Position numbers and translations under genes: made by a program. Positions 31,566 to 41,108 of a stretch of 64,000 nucleotides of DNA are shown piece after piece. Source of the stretch: a virus. The notes beneath the pieces were generated by a model that ran no database searches, was not told the DNA's origin, and worked only from the letters and a program-made list of their open reading frames with translations. The stretch's first letter is position 1. Each line of letters begins with the position of its first letter. The stretch spans positions 32,897-96,896 of the IMG/VR virus record IMGVR_UViG_3300033553_000165, one strand, 5' to 3'.

Positions 31566-33245
31566 CTATGTTAATAGTTGTTTGTCGTCCACTTTCGGTG
31601 AAAGGAAGATGGAAGTTAGCTTTTGTTGATATGGTAATAAATATCTTTCTATGAAGTTGTGAACCTGTAAATCAGTCATTTCTTCTCCGTTATTTTTCAT
31701 CCAACTCAAAACCGTATTTTGCTGTTGTATAAATTGGGGATTCTTAATATAGGTTGAGCCGTCCTTCATACTCGGCAATATGTTTCTTCCTCTTATCAAA
31801 GGTCGCATTTTTAAATCCGCTATTTCTATACTTTGGGAAGAATTTGTAGAACCTCCATATATGCAGATTTTAATCTTTTCAACCGCATCGTTAAATTTTA
31901 AATTTATTCCCTTATTTATATTGAGTCTTGCGTTTGTAGCGTCTAACGAAGTGCTCTGGTTGGAGTAGATTATTCCCCTTATGAAATACCATTCATCTTG
32001 AACCTTAACTATTTCTTGTGCATTTGCAACGCTAAAGAAAGTATTATCAACCAACCCGTCAGTAATTTTCACGAAGGATAAATCTTTTTGAATCCCGTTC
32101 CTATTAAACCCTAAAACCCCGAAGTTGAAATTAAAACCCGTCAGCGCAGCAGTTCTCCGAACTTTAAAGGTTATTTCATAATCAATCTCAGGTTCAACCG
32201 TAATTAGTCTTTCAATAGGAACTTCGTTGGGAGGAGAGGATAAATCGAACCCTAAACCATTCAACCCTGCGGCTCCAACGATTTCAAGATTTCCGTCTAA
32301 AATTGACACGCTCCCTAAAGTATCGTATTTCGTAAGGTCTACAAATTCTTCGGTATTCTCTTCAGTTTTATTAAGCTGGGTTGAGAAATTGGTTCCGTTA
32401 TACAAAGGAGATGAATTACCAATATTGTAACCCATATGTTTTTTCTCCATAACTTCAATAAGAAATTCGTCATAGTAGTTCTTTATTAATATTCTTAGCC
32501 ATTCTCCTCTTACCGCTTGATCTCCCTTTTCCTTAGTTGTTAGAATCGTACCTCTTTTTCTGATCTCGTCTTTAAAGTTATTCGCTATAAATTGTAAATC
32601 TTCTAATAAGGTTTCCTGACCCGAAACTTTAATTCCTTTTTGTTTTAGGTTTTCTATCAGATAATCCCTTCGGTATAAAATCTCATCAAAGGTATTATTG
32701 AAGGCAGTGACCATAGCCATAAAGAAACAAACCGAACCCCATAAACTCACAAAATCTTCGTTATTGGTTTCGTCTCCCCTTTCGATGAAAGTCGGAAGAA
32801 TACCGTGGTAGTATATTTTCCGGAGAAGGTTATTTGCTAACTCATTAGTCACACTATCATTTTCAGCTAACTCAGCAAAAATACTTTCAACGGTTGCCGT
32901 ATTGTTACAAATTTGAAGTTCTATGTTCCCTAATAATTCTAAAGAAACGAACTCTAAAATTCCCGTTGTATTAGAACCGCTTCTTGAATATTTACATTCT
33001 ATGAAAAGCAGTCCAAAAATATGACCTTGTATTTTTTGAACGTTTTCATTACTTAACGGCATCCATTGGCTCCAAGTTAAATTATCTTTGGAATATCTGA
33101 AGTTCTTACTGAAGAATCTATCAACTGTTTCCCCTATCGCTACATCAACGAACCCTGTGAGATTTATTTCCCCTCTTACAGAAAGTTGTGTCTTGATAGT
33201 TAGGACATCTCCAATAGAATCTAATATGTTATTTGTTATAGCCAT
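31566..33245 (-). CDS. Baseplate/fibre-linking structural protein, 559 residues
   Basis: Residues 1-130 are beta-rich, including FSKNFRYSKDNLTWSQWMPL, a pattern also seen in fibre-attachment domains. Residues 130-270 are helical (AFNNTFDEILYRRDYLIENL). Residues ~285-480 look like a jelly-roll carbohydrate-binding module (IDYEITFKVRRTAALTGFNF; DEWYFIRGIIYSNQ). The C-terminus is helical. By position after the gpJ-like gene it would fill the role of P2 gpI or T4 gp7/gp10-type wedge and fibre attachment. Family not recognised exactly. Confidence 0.6.
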   Translation of the reverse strand: MAITNNILDSIGDVLTIKTQLSVRGEINLTGFVDVAIGETVDRFFSKNFRYSKDNLTWSQWMPLSNENVQKIQGHIFGLLFIECKYSRSGSNTTGILEFVSLELLGNIELQICNNTATVESIFAELAENDSVTNELANNLLRKIYYHGILPTFIERGDETNNEDFVSLWGSVCFFMAMVTAFNNTFDEILYRRDYLIENLKQKGIKVSGQETLLEDLQFIANNFKDEIRKRGTILTTKEKGDQAVRGEWLRILIKNYYDEFLIEVMEKKHMGYNIGNSSPLYNGTNFSTQLNKTEENTEEFVDLTKYDTLGSVSILDGNLEIVGAAGLNGLGFDLSSPPNEVPIERLITVEPEIDYEITFKVRRTAALTGFNFNFGVLGFNRNGIQKDLSFVKITDGLVDNTFFSVANAQEIVKVQDEWYFIRGIIYSNQSTSLDATNARLNINKGINLKFNDAVEKIKICIYGGSTNSSQSIEIADLKMRPLIRGRNILPSMKDGSTYIKNPQFIQQQNTVLSWMKNNGEEMTDLQVHNFIERYLLPYQQKLTSIFLSPKVDDKQLLT

Positions 33246-33580
33246 TATCTCTGGTAGATTAATTCGCCTTGATCATTTATAGAATAACTGCTGGCGTGTG
33301 CGTCGGAAATAACTAACTCCCCACCTATATCAACATTAATAATTAAGTCTCTATTTTTGCTTATCAATAATTCGCCCTCTAAGCCCATTGATGAATCAAT
33401 CTTTTTTCTTTCCTCTAGAAGTTCCACGTTAGTGATATTCATAGGGTTCAAAACCTCTTCATCGTTTTGATCCTCATTGTGAGCTAAGATTTTTAGGGAG
33501 ATTGATCCCGTGTTATCTTCTAAGCTTAAACTCAAATCAACCACTTCAGTTTTGGAGGATGAATATGTTTTCTTTTCCAT
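33245..33580 (-). CDS. Small baseplate-cluster protein, 111 residues
   Basis: Not recognised. Predicted all beta, with ILAHNEDQNDEEVLNPMNIT and a repeated L-I-x-x-D strand pattern near the end (RDLIINVDIGGELVISD). It shares one base with both neighbours (TAATG junctions), so it is tightly coupled with the gpJ-like gene and the 559-residue gene and is probably a small baseplate component. Confidence 0.55.
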   Translation of the reverse strand: MEKKTYSSSKTEVVDLSLSLEDNTGSISLKILAHNEDQNDEEVLNPMNITNVELLEERKKIDSSMGLEGELLISKNRDLIINVDIGGELVISDAHASSYSINDQGELIYQR

Positions 33581-34776
33581 TATAGAGATTTTAATACGGT
33601 TGCTTGATAACTAAAATCCAAGTCATTTGGATAGTAAACAGGGTTCAATGTTTCCGTCTGGTTGGAGATAAGTTCCCCTTTCATATTCATCATCATAAAC
33701 CCTCGGAACCTCGGAAGGTGTCCTCTCGGGATAATTAAGTCATTGTTAGGGAAGAAATAATTGTCTAACACACGATTTACTCCCCGAACACCTTTTATAG
33801 CGTTAATCAAGTCTATCCAGTCTATTATTCCTCCGTCGTCCCAAAGTCTGTAGTCAACGACCTTATTGATAGCAATTTGAATATGTTTCCGAACGTTATC
33901 CGGATTATAAGAAGAATCAATATCTACACGACAACTTATGTCAATTGGAAAGTAAGGAATATTGATAATCTTTATACCGTAATTATTTCTACCATCAGGT
34001 TTCAACTCATTCATCGAAAAGTAGTTTTCCCCTTTAGCTAATATCTCCGCAAGTTCACCGCTTGAAAATTGAGCTCCATTAACTGCCGAAACTCCAATTT
34101 GAAGGTCTCCCACTTGATCTAGACCTAAATTATAAACCCTCAAAACATTTGGATTTATTTTTCGGAAAACTTGTTCTAGATATGAAATTGTACCCCGAGC
34201 CAAAACGTTGATCTCGTCTTTTATTCTTTGTCTAAAATTATCGTCATCCTCAAAATCTCTTCCACCAGTTGCCGAAAATTCATTTATACTATATTCGTGT
34301 CCAGCTGGTCTAGGACTTAATTGACTTATTGTTAAAGTCTCAACGTTTGTACTTGAACCGCTGTTTAGGCTTTTCACTTTTACATACGTAAATCCTTCCT
34401 CTGGTATCTCAACGCTCAACTCTGGAGTAAAGTCAATCCCTTTACCTTTAAAGATATGAAGATTGGGAGTGTAAGTCGTACCAGGAGCACCGACCACCCT
34501 TATATATGCTACACTTTGAGTTGCGCCTAATCTTCCTGCCACCCCTTGAAGTTCCGCTATCCTATCTAAATAATCCCCGAAGGCTGAATCCGGAAATAAA
34601 TGGGCTTCAACTACGGCAGTATCTTTTAGAACCTTTTGGGCTAATTTTCCGATACCATAACCGATACCATTCAGAACCGAACCGTCTGAAATCTTCGTAA
34701 CCTTATTGGTATGGTTTAGGAATGTTTCGGCGAAAATCCTTTTTAGTTCCTCTACAGGTGTTATTTTTGTTATCAT
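33580..34776 (-). CDS. Baseplate J-like protein (P2 gpJ / T4 gp6 family)
   Basis: 398 residues. The N-terminus carries SVLNGIGYGIGKLAQKVLKD and LFPDSAFGDYLDRIAELQGV, the conserved start of the gpJ family, followed by RLGATQSVAYIRVVG and a glycine-rich strand region. Residues ~185-290 contain DEINVLARGTISYLEQVFRK and LDQVGDLQIGVSAVNG. It forms the baseplate wedge that connects hub and fibres and triggers sheath contraction. Confidence 0.85.
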   Translation of the reverse strand: MITKITPVEELKRIFAETFLNHTNKVTKISDGSVLNGIGYGIGKLAQKVLKDTAVVEAHLFPDSAFGDYLDRIAELQGVAGRLGATQSVAYIRVVGAPGTTYTPNLHIFKGKGIDFTPELSVEIPEEGFTYVKVKSLNSGSSTNVETLTISQLSPRPAGHEYSINEFSATGGRDFEDDDNFRQRIKDEINVLARGTISYLEQVFRKINPNVLRVYNLGLDQVGDLQIGVSAVNGAQFSSGELAEILAKGENYFSMNELKPDGRNNYGIKIINIPYFPIDISCRVDIDSSYNPDNVRKHIQIAINKVVDYRLWDDGGIIDWIDLINAIKGVRGVNRVLDNYFFPNNDLIIPRGHLPRFRGFMMMNMKGELISNQTETLNPVYYPNDLDFSYQATVLKSL

Positions 34777-34790
34777 CTCTAAATTTATTT

Positions 34791-35150
34791 TTATTCGTTA
34801 GCTCCCCATATTATAGCATAACCATTTTCCCATAACCAATAATTTAAATGCTCACCATCTATCCATATGTGAGCTATGTATCTATTGAAAGAACCTGTTT
34901 TATCCTTATCAGTTTGAAGTGTAAAAGTTTTACCTTTTAATTTTTCTTCAACTATTTGTTGAACCATCCGACCTTCCTCTAGAGTTGGTGTTCTACGTTC
35001 AGGTGTATCTATTACCGCTAATCTTAATGTGCGAGTAGTATAATCTCTAAATCCTTGATCTATTAAGGCAGTAAGAGTATCTCCGTCAAAATTTTTAATT
35101 GACGTTCCGACATATACATAACTTCTTTCGGGTTGTGGTAGCTTTATCAT
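34791..35150 (-). CDS. Staphylococcal-nuclease-like protein in the baseplate operon
   Basis: 119 residues covering one complete SNase (OB-fold) domain. Catalytic positions are all present: D22/D24 in FDGDT, R43 and D48/E51 in RLAVIDTPERR, and R90 in SFNRYIAHI. The family cuts DNA or RNA with calcium. There is no signal peptide or membrane segment. The gene overlaps the gp25-like gene by four bases and is 14 bases from the gpJ-like gene. That position suggests a late or virion-associated role, for example degrading nucleic acid at infection, rather than a replication role; this is inference. Confidence 0.8.
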   Translation of the reverse strand: MIKLPQPERSYVYVGTSIKNFDGDTLTALIDQGFRDYTTRTLRLAVIDTPERRTPTLEEGRMVQQIVEEKLKGKTFTLQTDKDKTGSFNRYIAHIWIDGEHLNYWLWENGYAIIWGANE

Positions 35151-36073
35151 AATGTTATATTTCTAATTATTACCAAATCAAATTTTGTGTTTACTCTGTA
35201 CTCAATAAATACGTCCCCTTCTTCGTGGCGAATATCTATTACCTCAAAATCTTTAAATAGATCATCTGATGAGAATATTCTTTTTAATTCCCTCGCTATA
35301 CTTTTAAAGTTTAGTTGAGAATAATTTTCACCCTTATATAGACTTCCATCAAGTCCAAGGTTTGGAAATTCTGGAATATCACCTTTCTTTAAAATTGATA
35401 AAGTGTCCACGGTTTGTTGTACGGTTTCTTTATATCCTAAAACTACAAGGTCTCCATCTTTCAATTCAATGAGTCGCTTTATATCTTTTCCATAGATTCT
35501 TTCGCCGACCGTATTATCAATCATACTCGTTACAAGATTTCTTTGGAACAACTGCTTTCTCAGTTTTAAGTTTTTACCGCCTTCAATGTCCCAATCGTTT
35601 TCTTTCAGGTCATTATCTAAGGCTTGATCAACCCATCTGTTCTCATAGGCTTCCTCTTCTATAAAATCTTTTGTTATTCCTTCTAAGGTTTCCTGATCAT
35701 TCATCGTATAATCAAAAACTACTCCGGAGCGAGAAATACCGTTAATTAAAGATGAGCGCAAATATTTTGAAATATTTTGGTAATATTGTAACTTTCCCCG
35801 AATATCTTCAACCTTATCTAGAAGTTCCCAGTAATCAACCGTATTCATAACCCCCTTTTTCTCATAGAAGAAATTGGTAATTATTAAGGAATTTTCCGCT
35901 AATTGATTCAGTTTCTTAACCTTTTGCTTGTCTATGAAATTTACGTATCCTCTGAAGAATAGTACGATATCGTTCACATCTTCTTTGAAAAATCTTTTAG
36001 ACTCAACTAAAAATTCCCCAAGTGGGTAATTAGTCAAATCTATAAAATTTTGTATTACTTTAGGCTTTATCAT
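35147..36073 (-). CDS. Baseplate wedge protein with gp25-like C-terminus
   Basis: 308 residues. The first ~210 residues are helical and unassigned (NFFYEKKGVMNTVDYWELLD). The last ~95 residues (VQQTVDTLSILKKGDIPEFP, LNFKSIARELKRIFSSDDL, DVFIEYRVNTKFDLVIIRN) resemble gp25/gpW lysozyme-like baseplate proteins, whose pattern is an N-terminal helix, a P/G turn and beta strands with conserved acidic residues. Its neighbours (SNase-like, tail protein 36070-36756) are baseplate genes. Confidence in the family is moderate. Confidence 0.6.
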   Translation of the reverse strand: MIKPKVIQNFIDLTNYPLGEFLVESKRFFKEDVNDIVLFFRGYVNFIDKQKVKKLNQLAENSLIITNFFYEKKGVMNTVDYWELLDKVEDIRGKLQYYQNISKYLRSSLINGISRSGVVFDYTMNDQETLEGITKDFIEEEAYENRWVDQALDNDLKENDWDIEGGKNLKLRKQLFQRNLVTSMIDNTVGERIYGKDIKRLIELKDGDLVVLGYKETVQQTVDTLSILKKGDIPEFPNLGLDGSLYKGENYSQLNFKSIARELKRIFSSDDLFKDFEVIDIRHEEGDVFIEYRVNTKFDLVIIRNITL

Positions 36074-36756
36074 CTCATTAAACTTTTTGGAATAGATACA
36101 AATTCGTTATCGTCCGGAATTTCCTCAAACAGATCGTTTGCCGTCTTTTGAGCTACATCAACACCTAATAACTTAACGAGTCTTTTAGCTGGATGACCTG
36201 CCATTTTTATATTATCTACATTAGCAATAGCCTTTATCTCTAAAGTATAATTCCACATCATATTGTTTTCCATACTTTGTGAAACTTGGAAATTTAAAAC
36301 CTCAACTACATAGCTTTGGTTGAAGGAAAGATTATTAAATATTAAGACTTTAGGATTTGAACCACTTACTACAAAACTTTCCTCAATTATCTTCTCCAAC
36401 ATTTTCAACGCACCGTAACCAGTTTTAAACTTCAAATCATTCTTAACTAATATTACCTTGAATTTTCTACCGAAAGTTCCGTTGATATTAAAAGTTCTCC
36501 CCACGAATGAGTCGTTGAATTGACTAAGGTATGAGCTTCCGGTTTTCTTTATACTTACTAAAGATTGCCTCCCTATCTGTATTCCGCTGGGCATAACTGG
36601 AAAGTGAAATATCTCCTTAACGTTAAAACCGCTATCTACTAATTCAAAAGAACAAGCATAATATTCAAAATCATCGGGAGCAATAGCGTGAACCGCTGCC
36701 TTCCCCAATCTTCTCGCAAGCGTCGTGGCTTTTTCTTTTGCTATTTCTTTTGACAT
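36070..36756 (-). CDS. Tail/baseplate protein, 228 residues
   Basis: Beta-rich protein with FPVMPSGIQIGRQSLVSIKK, FVGRTFNINGTFGRKFKVI and a final segment with MWNYTLEIKAIANV. The pattern of two strands followed by GTFGRK resembles tail-tube-linked baseplate proteins of other myoviruses (functionally like gp53/gp48 or a distal tail protein), but I cannot name the family. It overlaps the next gene by four bases (ATGA). Confidence 0.55.
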   Translation of the reverse strand: MSKEIAKEKATTLARRLGKAAVHAIAPDDFEYYACSFELVDSGFNVKEIFHFPVMPSGIQIGRQSLVSIKKTGSSYLSQFNDSFVGRTFNINGTFGRKFKVILVKNDLKFKTGYGALKMLEKIIEESFVVSGSNPKVLIFNNLSFNQSYVVEVLNFQVSQSMENNMMWNYTLEIKAIANVDNIKMAGHPAKRLVKLLGVDVAQKTANDLFEEIPDDNEFVSIPKSLMR

Positions 36757-36757
36757 T

Positions 36758-37216
36758 TTAATTCCAATTTATGAGTGTACTCGTTGAGCTATTAATAGCT
36801 GTTCCGGTTACAAACCATTCGTGAGTTTTCTTAGCTATTGCTTCGGCAACGTCCTTTGAAGAACCTCCTGCGAACCCAATACTATATGCGGGCAGATAGT
36901 TTAAATAAGCTGTCGGAGGAACGCCTTTGAAAATTGGAGACATACCTTTTGCTAATTCAGCGGCAAATTCCTCGACAGCCTTCTCCATAATCCTAACGTC
37001 CGATGAGAACTTAACGCTCAAAAGCCTCATCCTCATTTTTTCCCTGGCTAGCAAAATGGTAGAACTTGGCGGGACAATTCCCACCGCATATTTTGTAAAA
37101 ACTTCGCTCCATCTTTCGGCAGCTTCAATACTACCTTCAGGGAACCCATCAAACGAATCAAAAGTTGGATCTGTAATCCTTCTTATTTCATAAGTCAATA
37201 TATCCCTGTATAGCAT
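36758..37216 (-). CDS. Hypothetical baseplate-cluster protein, 152 residues
   Basis: Not recognised. Helix-rich with several A/G-rich stretches (EEFAAELAKGMSPIFKGVPP; YSIGFAGGSSKDVAEAIAKK). One base separates it from both neighbours' ends, so it is cotranslated with the spike gene and the 228-residue tail gene. A small structural or chaperone role in baseplate assembly is likely by position. Confidence 0.55.
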   Translation of the reverse strand: MLYRDILTYEIRRITDPTFDSFDGFPEGSIEAAERWSEVFTKYAVGIVPPSSTILLAREKMRMRLLSVKFSSDVRIMEKAVEEFAAELAKGMSPIFKGVPPTAYLNYLPAYSIGFAGGSSKDVAEAIAKKTHEWFVTGTAINSSTSTLINWN

Positions 37217-37217
37217 A

Positions 37218-38123
37218 TTAATCCGTATTCGTTAATTTGGAAAGGAATTTTTCAAAATCCTTTCTTACTAATCTAAACTCCGCATCATTAATCCTTGTAC
37301 CACTTGGCCCAAAAGCAGTCGGCACGGTCATCTTCGCCAAAGCGTCATCATACTTCTCCAATATCTCCTTTAGCATATTTCCTAGAACCAAAGGTTCATT
37401 ACCGTCTCCGAAATTAATCTTAGACGATTTATCTGCTCTTATTTCAATCTTCTCCTCAGAAACGCTTACTTTATTCTCATATTCATCTTCGTATGTATAT
37501 CTCTCCGTTTCATCTGGACTCAAGGAACTTTTTGCCTTTATAGTTCCGTCTAAATCCGTAACCAGATTCTCAATCTTACCTTGAGACGCATTAATAGTTC
37601 TTTGGGTAGAATGAGTAAGAATTTGACCATTTACCTTGAGCTGAAAAATAGCGTCTTTATTTTTATCAGTCAACTCAATATTCATAACCATCCGCTCCGT
37701 AACTCCGTTTCCGGAAATTGAGATGGTTCCCTTTTTAGCGTCTAAATCTACATCGACAATATTTCCGCTATCGGTTGCCGTTATTCTTTTACGGTTTTCT
37801 GAATGAGAGAAAAAATCTTTATCATATTTCAAGCACGCAACTACAACTACCTCATTATGTTTAGGAATATTTATCCAAACTACAGGTGAACCCATTTCTC
37901 CAGACTTTTTGGGAAATTTAACCCTCTGGAGAGATTCACGATCTATATGAACATTATAAAAATTACTATGTCCATATCCTCCGAAAATTGAAATTCTTCC
38001 CGTATTGTAAACGTCTTGCTTATATTCTTCAATATCTACATTCTCAGGAATTATTACAAATCCTATCCCTGCGGGCAAATTACCGCTTAATCCTCTAATC
38101 CCTATGAAATCTTTCTTATCCAT
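37218..38123 (-). CDS. Baseplate spike protein (gpV/gp5-like)
   Basis: 301 residues. The N-terminal ~120 residues fit an OB-fold hub domain (GRISIFGGYGHSNFYNVHID; MGSPVVWINIPKHNEVVVVA). A repetitive beta region follows. The C-terminal part has INFGDGNEPLVLGNMLKEIL and VPTAFGPSGTRINDAEFRL, the pattern seen at the ends of gpV/VgrG-like proteins. It should be the membrane-piercing tip of the tail tube. It lies beside the M15-peptidase hub gene, as expected for a cell-puncturing device. Confidence 0.75.
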   Translation of the reverse strand: MDKKDFIGIRGLSGNLPAGIGFVIIPENVDIEEYKQDVYNTGRISIFGGYGHSNFYNVHIDRESLQRVKFPKKSGEMGSPVVWINIPKHNEVVVVACLKYDKDFFSHSENRKRITATDSGNIVDVDLDAKKGTISISGNGVTERMVMNIELTDKNKDAIFQLKVNGQILTHSTQRTINASQGKIENLVTDLDGTIKAKSSLSPDETERYTYEDEYENKVSVSEEKIEIRADKSSKINFGDGNEPLVLGNMLKEILEKYDDALAKMTVPTAFGPSGTRINDAEFRLVRKDFEKFLSKLTNTD

Positions 38124-39607
38124 TATTCTTTTGCGAATTGTTTACGGTTAATAAAAAATTGAAATACCTTATCATTCACTTTCCAATTTATATCTTCTGC
38201 ATTGTCTACATTCTCATCAAATAGAATCAAATTGAAATATCCTATGGAATCTTTATTTTTAGGAGCCGCAGTAAATTCTATTTTCATTCCCCTGCTAACT
38301 TGGATAATGGTTATAAATTCCGCTCCCCCGTCATTAGCGCTATATCTAGTTGAAACCGAATCTACATAAAATTCTTCTCCAGTTGGATGATAGAATATTT
38401 TATACCCTCTTTTGATTCTTGTAGTTCCTCGGACGGTTATGGTTCCTTGTCTGGTGAAGGGAAGGTACATATTACTTTCAACCATATATCTTAAATCTTC
38501 CTTCGCTTTTTTGTACATACTACTTTGACCTTTTACCTTGGTAAAATTCACATAGTTGCTAACTTGTATATTTGGTTTACTTCCCCATATTTCCGCATAC
38601 TCCTCAAAGAATACCGCTGTGATATATGCGAAGATTAAATTTTGTTCCCCTAGAAAGGAACCTCTGGGGATAATTTGATACCAAGAAAACACCTCACCAT
38701 CATACCAAGCTAAATCGTCAGTTAAGACCTCCTCTTCATAGATAGACGTCATAAGGGGCAATTCCGTCCATCCGTTATAATCGAATGGCTCTTTCCTGGA
38801 AAAGAAGTAATATTGATCTCCTATCGTATCTCCGTAAAATTGTAACCAAGGAGCCTGAACAACTTGATTAACAAAATTTATTAAGCTACCTTGAGAAGTC
38901 GCAATTCCCGCATCGTTTACACTTTGGCTCAGGGAGTACTGATCTGCTACCATCTTTATTATTTGCCAAATTCCTACCGCATTTTGGTTTTCGATCTTTG
39001 TGATCATTCTCCGGATAGGTTTTTCTTTCTTTTCGGTTTCGGTTTGTGTCTCTTTGATTAGGTTTCCCCCAACTTTCGTTTCCCATTCTCCTAGAACTTT
39101 TAATACAGTTTCTTTTACGCTTTTTTTATCTACCTCATCAAGTAGTACATATCCATTCTCATCTACAAGTCCTTTATTATGGGCTTTTAATAAGTCAATG
39201 GTTTTTATATTATTGTAATCAAAATGGTGTATCTCGCCTTTCATCGTAGAACCTAACCATCTCAACTTATACTTATTTGCGATTGGTTGAATTTTACGGT
39301 AAAGAGATCTGTCTTTTACAAATTCTTCTTTAACAAAATCATAAACATAAATATCAATAGCTAAACCATAATTGTGGTAACTACTTCCTGGCTTGGCAGC
39401 CACTATTTTAGATTCTTTTGAAAGGTATTTTCGATAGAGTGAAGCTTGTTCGGCAACCGTTCTGTAGGCTGAAAATATCCAAACAGGTGTTCCCGATTGT
39501 TCGCAATCAAATACGAAATTACTAAATCGTTCACGCTCATCTGGATGAAGACTTTTAATCTCTTCAGCGTTATTCGCAGCAGCGTTTGCTAAATTTCTGG
39601 TTCGCAT
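38123..39607 (-). CDS. Baseplate protein with N-terminal M15 peptidoglycan peptidase
   Basis: 494 residues. Residues ~1-135 carry the M15 (VanY/L-alanyl-D-glutamate peptidase) zinc signature: SYHNYGLAIDIY (H78, D85), RWLGS (W117) and GEIHHFDY (H127/H128). Such domains cut peptidoglycan cross-bridges. The remaining 350 residues are a beta-rich structural part (GTITVRGTTRIKRGYKIFYH, SVSTRYSANDGGAEFITI) resembling tail hub domains. A virion-borne wall hydrolase fused to a hub component is comparable to T4 gp5, but with a peptidase instead of a lysozyme. Confidence 0.75.
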   Translation of the reverse strand: MRTRNLANAAANNAEEIKSLHPDERERFSNFVFDCEQSGTPVWIFSAYRTVAEQASLYRKYLSKESKIVAAKPGSSYHNYGLAIDIYVYDFVKEEFVKDRSLYRKIQPIANKYKLRWLGSTMKGEIHHFDYNNIKTIDLLKAHNKGLVDENGYVLLDEVDKKSVKETVLKVLGEWETKVGGNLIKETQTETEKKEKPIRRMITKIENQNAVGIWQIIKMVADQYSLSQSVNDAGIATSQGSLINFVNQVVQAPWLQFYGDTIGDQYYFFSRKEPFDYNGWTELPLMTSIYEEEVLTDDLAWYDGEVFSWYQIIPRGSFLGEQNLIFAYITAVFFEEYAEIWGSKPNIQVSNYVNFTKVKGQSSMYKKAKEDLRYMVESNMYLPFTRQGTITVRGTTRIKRGYKIFYHPTGEEFYVDSVSTRYSANDGGAEFITIIQVSRGMKIEFTAAPKNKDSIGYFNLILFDENVDNAEDINWKVNDKVFQFFINRKQFAKE

Positions 39608-39608
39608 C

Positions 39609-41108
39609 TTAATAGTCTAATTCGTCGTTTGTATTTTCTTCATCTACTTCCTCTATTTCATAAATAGGTATCGTGAAAGAAGTTCTCCTGTCTCCATAGT
39701 ATTGGAAAAGATCACTATGACATATTTCAATATTTGAAAGTCGGCTCATAAGAAGGCTCATAATAAATTGAACGTTCCGAGCCTCAGGATTAAATAGAAC
39801 CTCAATTTGGCCGTTTGAAAATAGCCTATTAATTCCCAAAGGTCTTACATCTGATCTAGTTATATTCTCCGCATTATTATCATCTCCACGATATGGTAAA
39901 TCTACATTGCTGAAGGCTGAATTTGAATTCTCTGGGTCAGCGAAACTCTTAGCAAAAAAGTAGCTTCCATCCTCAATAAGTAACTTCATACAATCTCTTC
40001 CGGAAACGGATAAATTTGTACTAGAATTTTCAAAAGAAACTTGCAGTTGGTTAGAATCTATCAAGCCTATCATTTGCCAATCCTTTCCTGGTAACCAAGA
40101 ATTGTCTATAAAGAAATCATTCTGGTAAGGGATTTCAACCCCGATATCTGTGAATGTTATGAAAATTATATCGTTCTCAGAAATAAGGTTTTTGAATAGG
40201 GTTTCGCTCCTATTAAAATCAGGCTCGTCTCTTCCTTTAAATTTACGGTCTCGGCTGTTAAAATTATTAGTCGTTGTATTTTGAAACCGCTGTCCAGCTG
40301 TAGCTCCTTCGTGATCTTCGGTTTGACGGAATCCCATTTTATTCAAAAGACTTTTGAACATAAAGTTCGTTTTGCCGTTATGCTCGAAACTTACATATCT
40401 TTCTTTATTTGGATGCCATATCCCTGAAGGCTGACCGTCTATCAAATCAAACACCCCATCAATAGGTAAAAGTGAAAGAGAGAAGTTGCCTCCACTCTCA
40501 GTTTGGTTTATCGAAACGCTTTCTACAAAAGGTGTGAGGTTGAAAATAGAATTTGTATTAAATTTACCTCCTTCATTTAAGGTTTTTGACCATAACCAAA
40601 CTAATGGCTTTATACTTTGGCGTCTACTCCCCTCAATATTTGTAGTATCTACGTTTCCGTGAATTTCTTCGCCAGTGCTAAGTCTCTGCTGAATGGAGTC
40701 TCTGTAAAATTTATTCTTATCTACTATGAATGCTTTTTCGCTTGCTCCGCTAAAATCTTCAATTTGGAAGTCATTAGCTAATACATTCCCTTGACTAAAT
40801 AATACGTCTGGAGAAAGATTATTCGCATCTACATATAATACGATAGGGATAGGGCAAGGATATTCCCCATCTATTGCGGAAGAATCTTTTATATCCGTTC
40901 CAAACTTATCGGCTAATCCTAAAGATATTCTAGTCATCATAGAATAATCCTCAAAAACTAAATCCCGATTCTTAACCTTAGTTTCAGGGTTTTCCGTATC
41001 AAGAAATTCTTTATCATCAATAACGATTCTAAAAAACTCCCTTACATTTTTTAAGGACGCCTTATACCCTAACTCGCCATTGTATTGTATCTCCGTGAAT
41101 TTACTCAT
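39609..41108 (-). CDS. Baseplate hub protein, 499 residues
   Basis: Beta-rich protein. Residues ~335-400 contain WQMIGLIDSNQLQVSFENSS and LSVSGRDCMKLLIEDGSYFF, a pattern common to gpD/gp27-like hub proteins (x-V-x-G-R-D-x-x-K-L-L). The N-terminal ~150 residues look like a tail-tube-like domain. It starts one base after the tape-measure stop and is followed by the M15 hub, so hub function is well supported by order. Confidence 0.65.
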   Translation of the reverse strand: MSKFTEIQYNGELGYKASLKNVREFFRIVIDDKEFLDTENPETKVKNRDLVFEDYSMMTRISLGLADKFGTDIKDSSAIDGEYPCPIPIVLYVDANNLSPDVLFSQGNVLANDFQIEDFSGASEKAFIVDKNKFYRDSIQQRLSTGEEIHGNVDTTNIEGSRRQSIKPLVWLWSKTLNEGGKFNTNSIFNLTPFVESVSINQTESGGNFSLSLLPIDGVFDLIDGQPSGIWHPNKERYVSFEHNGKTNFMFKSLLNKMGFRQTEDHEGATAGQRFQNTTTNNFNSRDRKFKGRDEPDFNRSETLFKNLISENDIIFITFTDIGVEIPYQNDFFIDNSWLPGKDWQMIGLIDSNQLQVSFENSSTNLSVSGRDCMKLLIEDGSYFFAKSFADPENSNSAFSNVDLPYRGDDNNAENITRSDVRPLGINRLFSNGQIEVLFNPEARNVQFIMSLLMSRLSNIEICHSDLFQYYGDRRTSFTIPIYEIEEVDEENTNDELDY

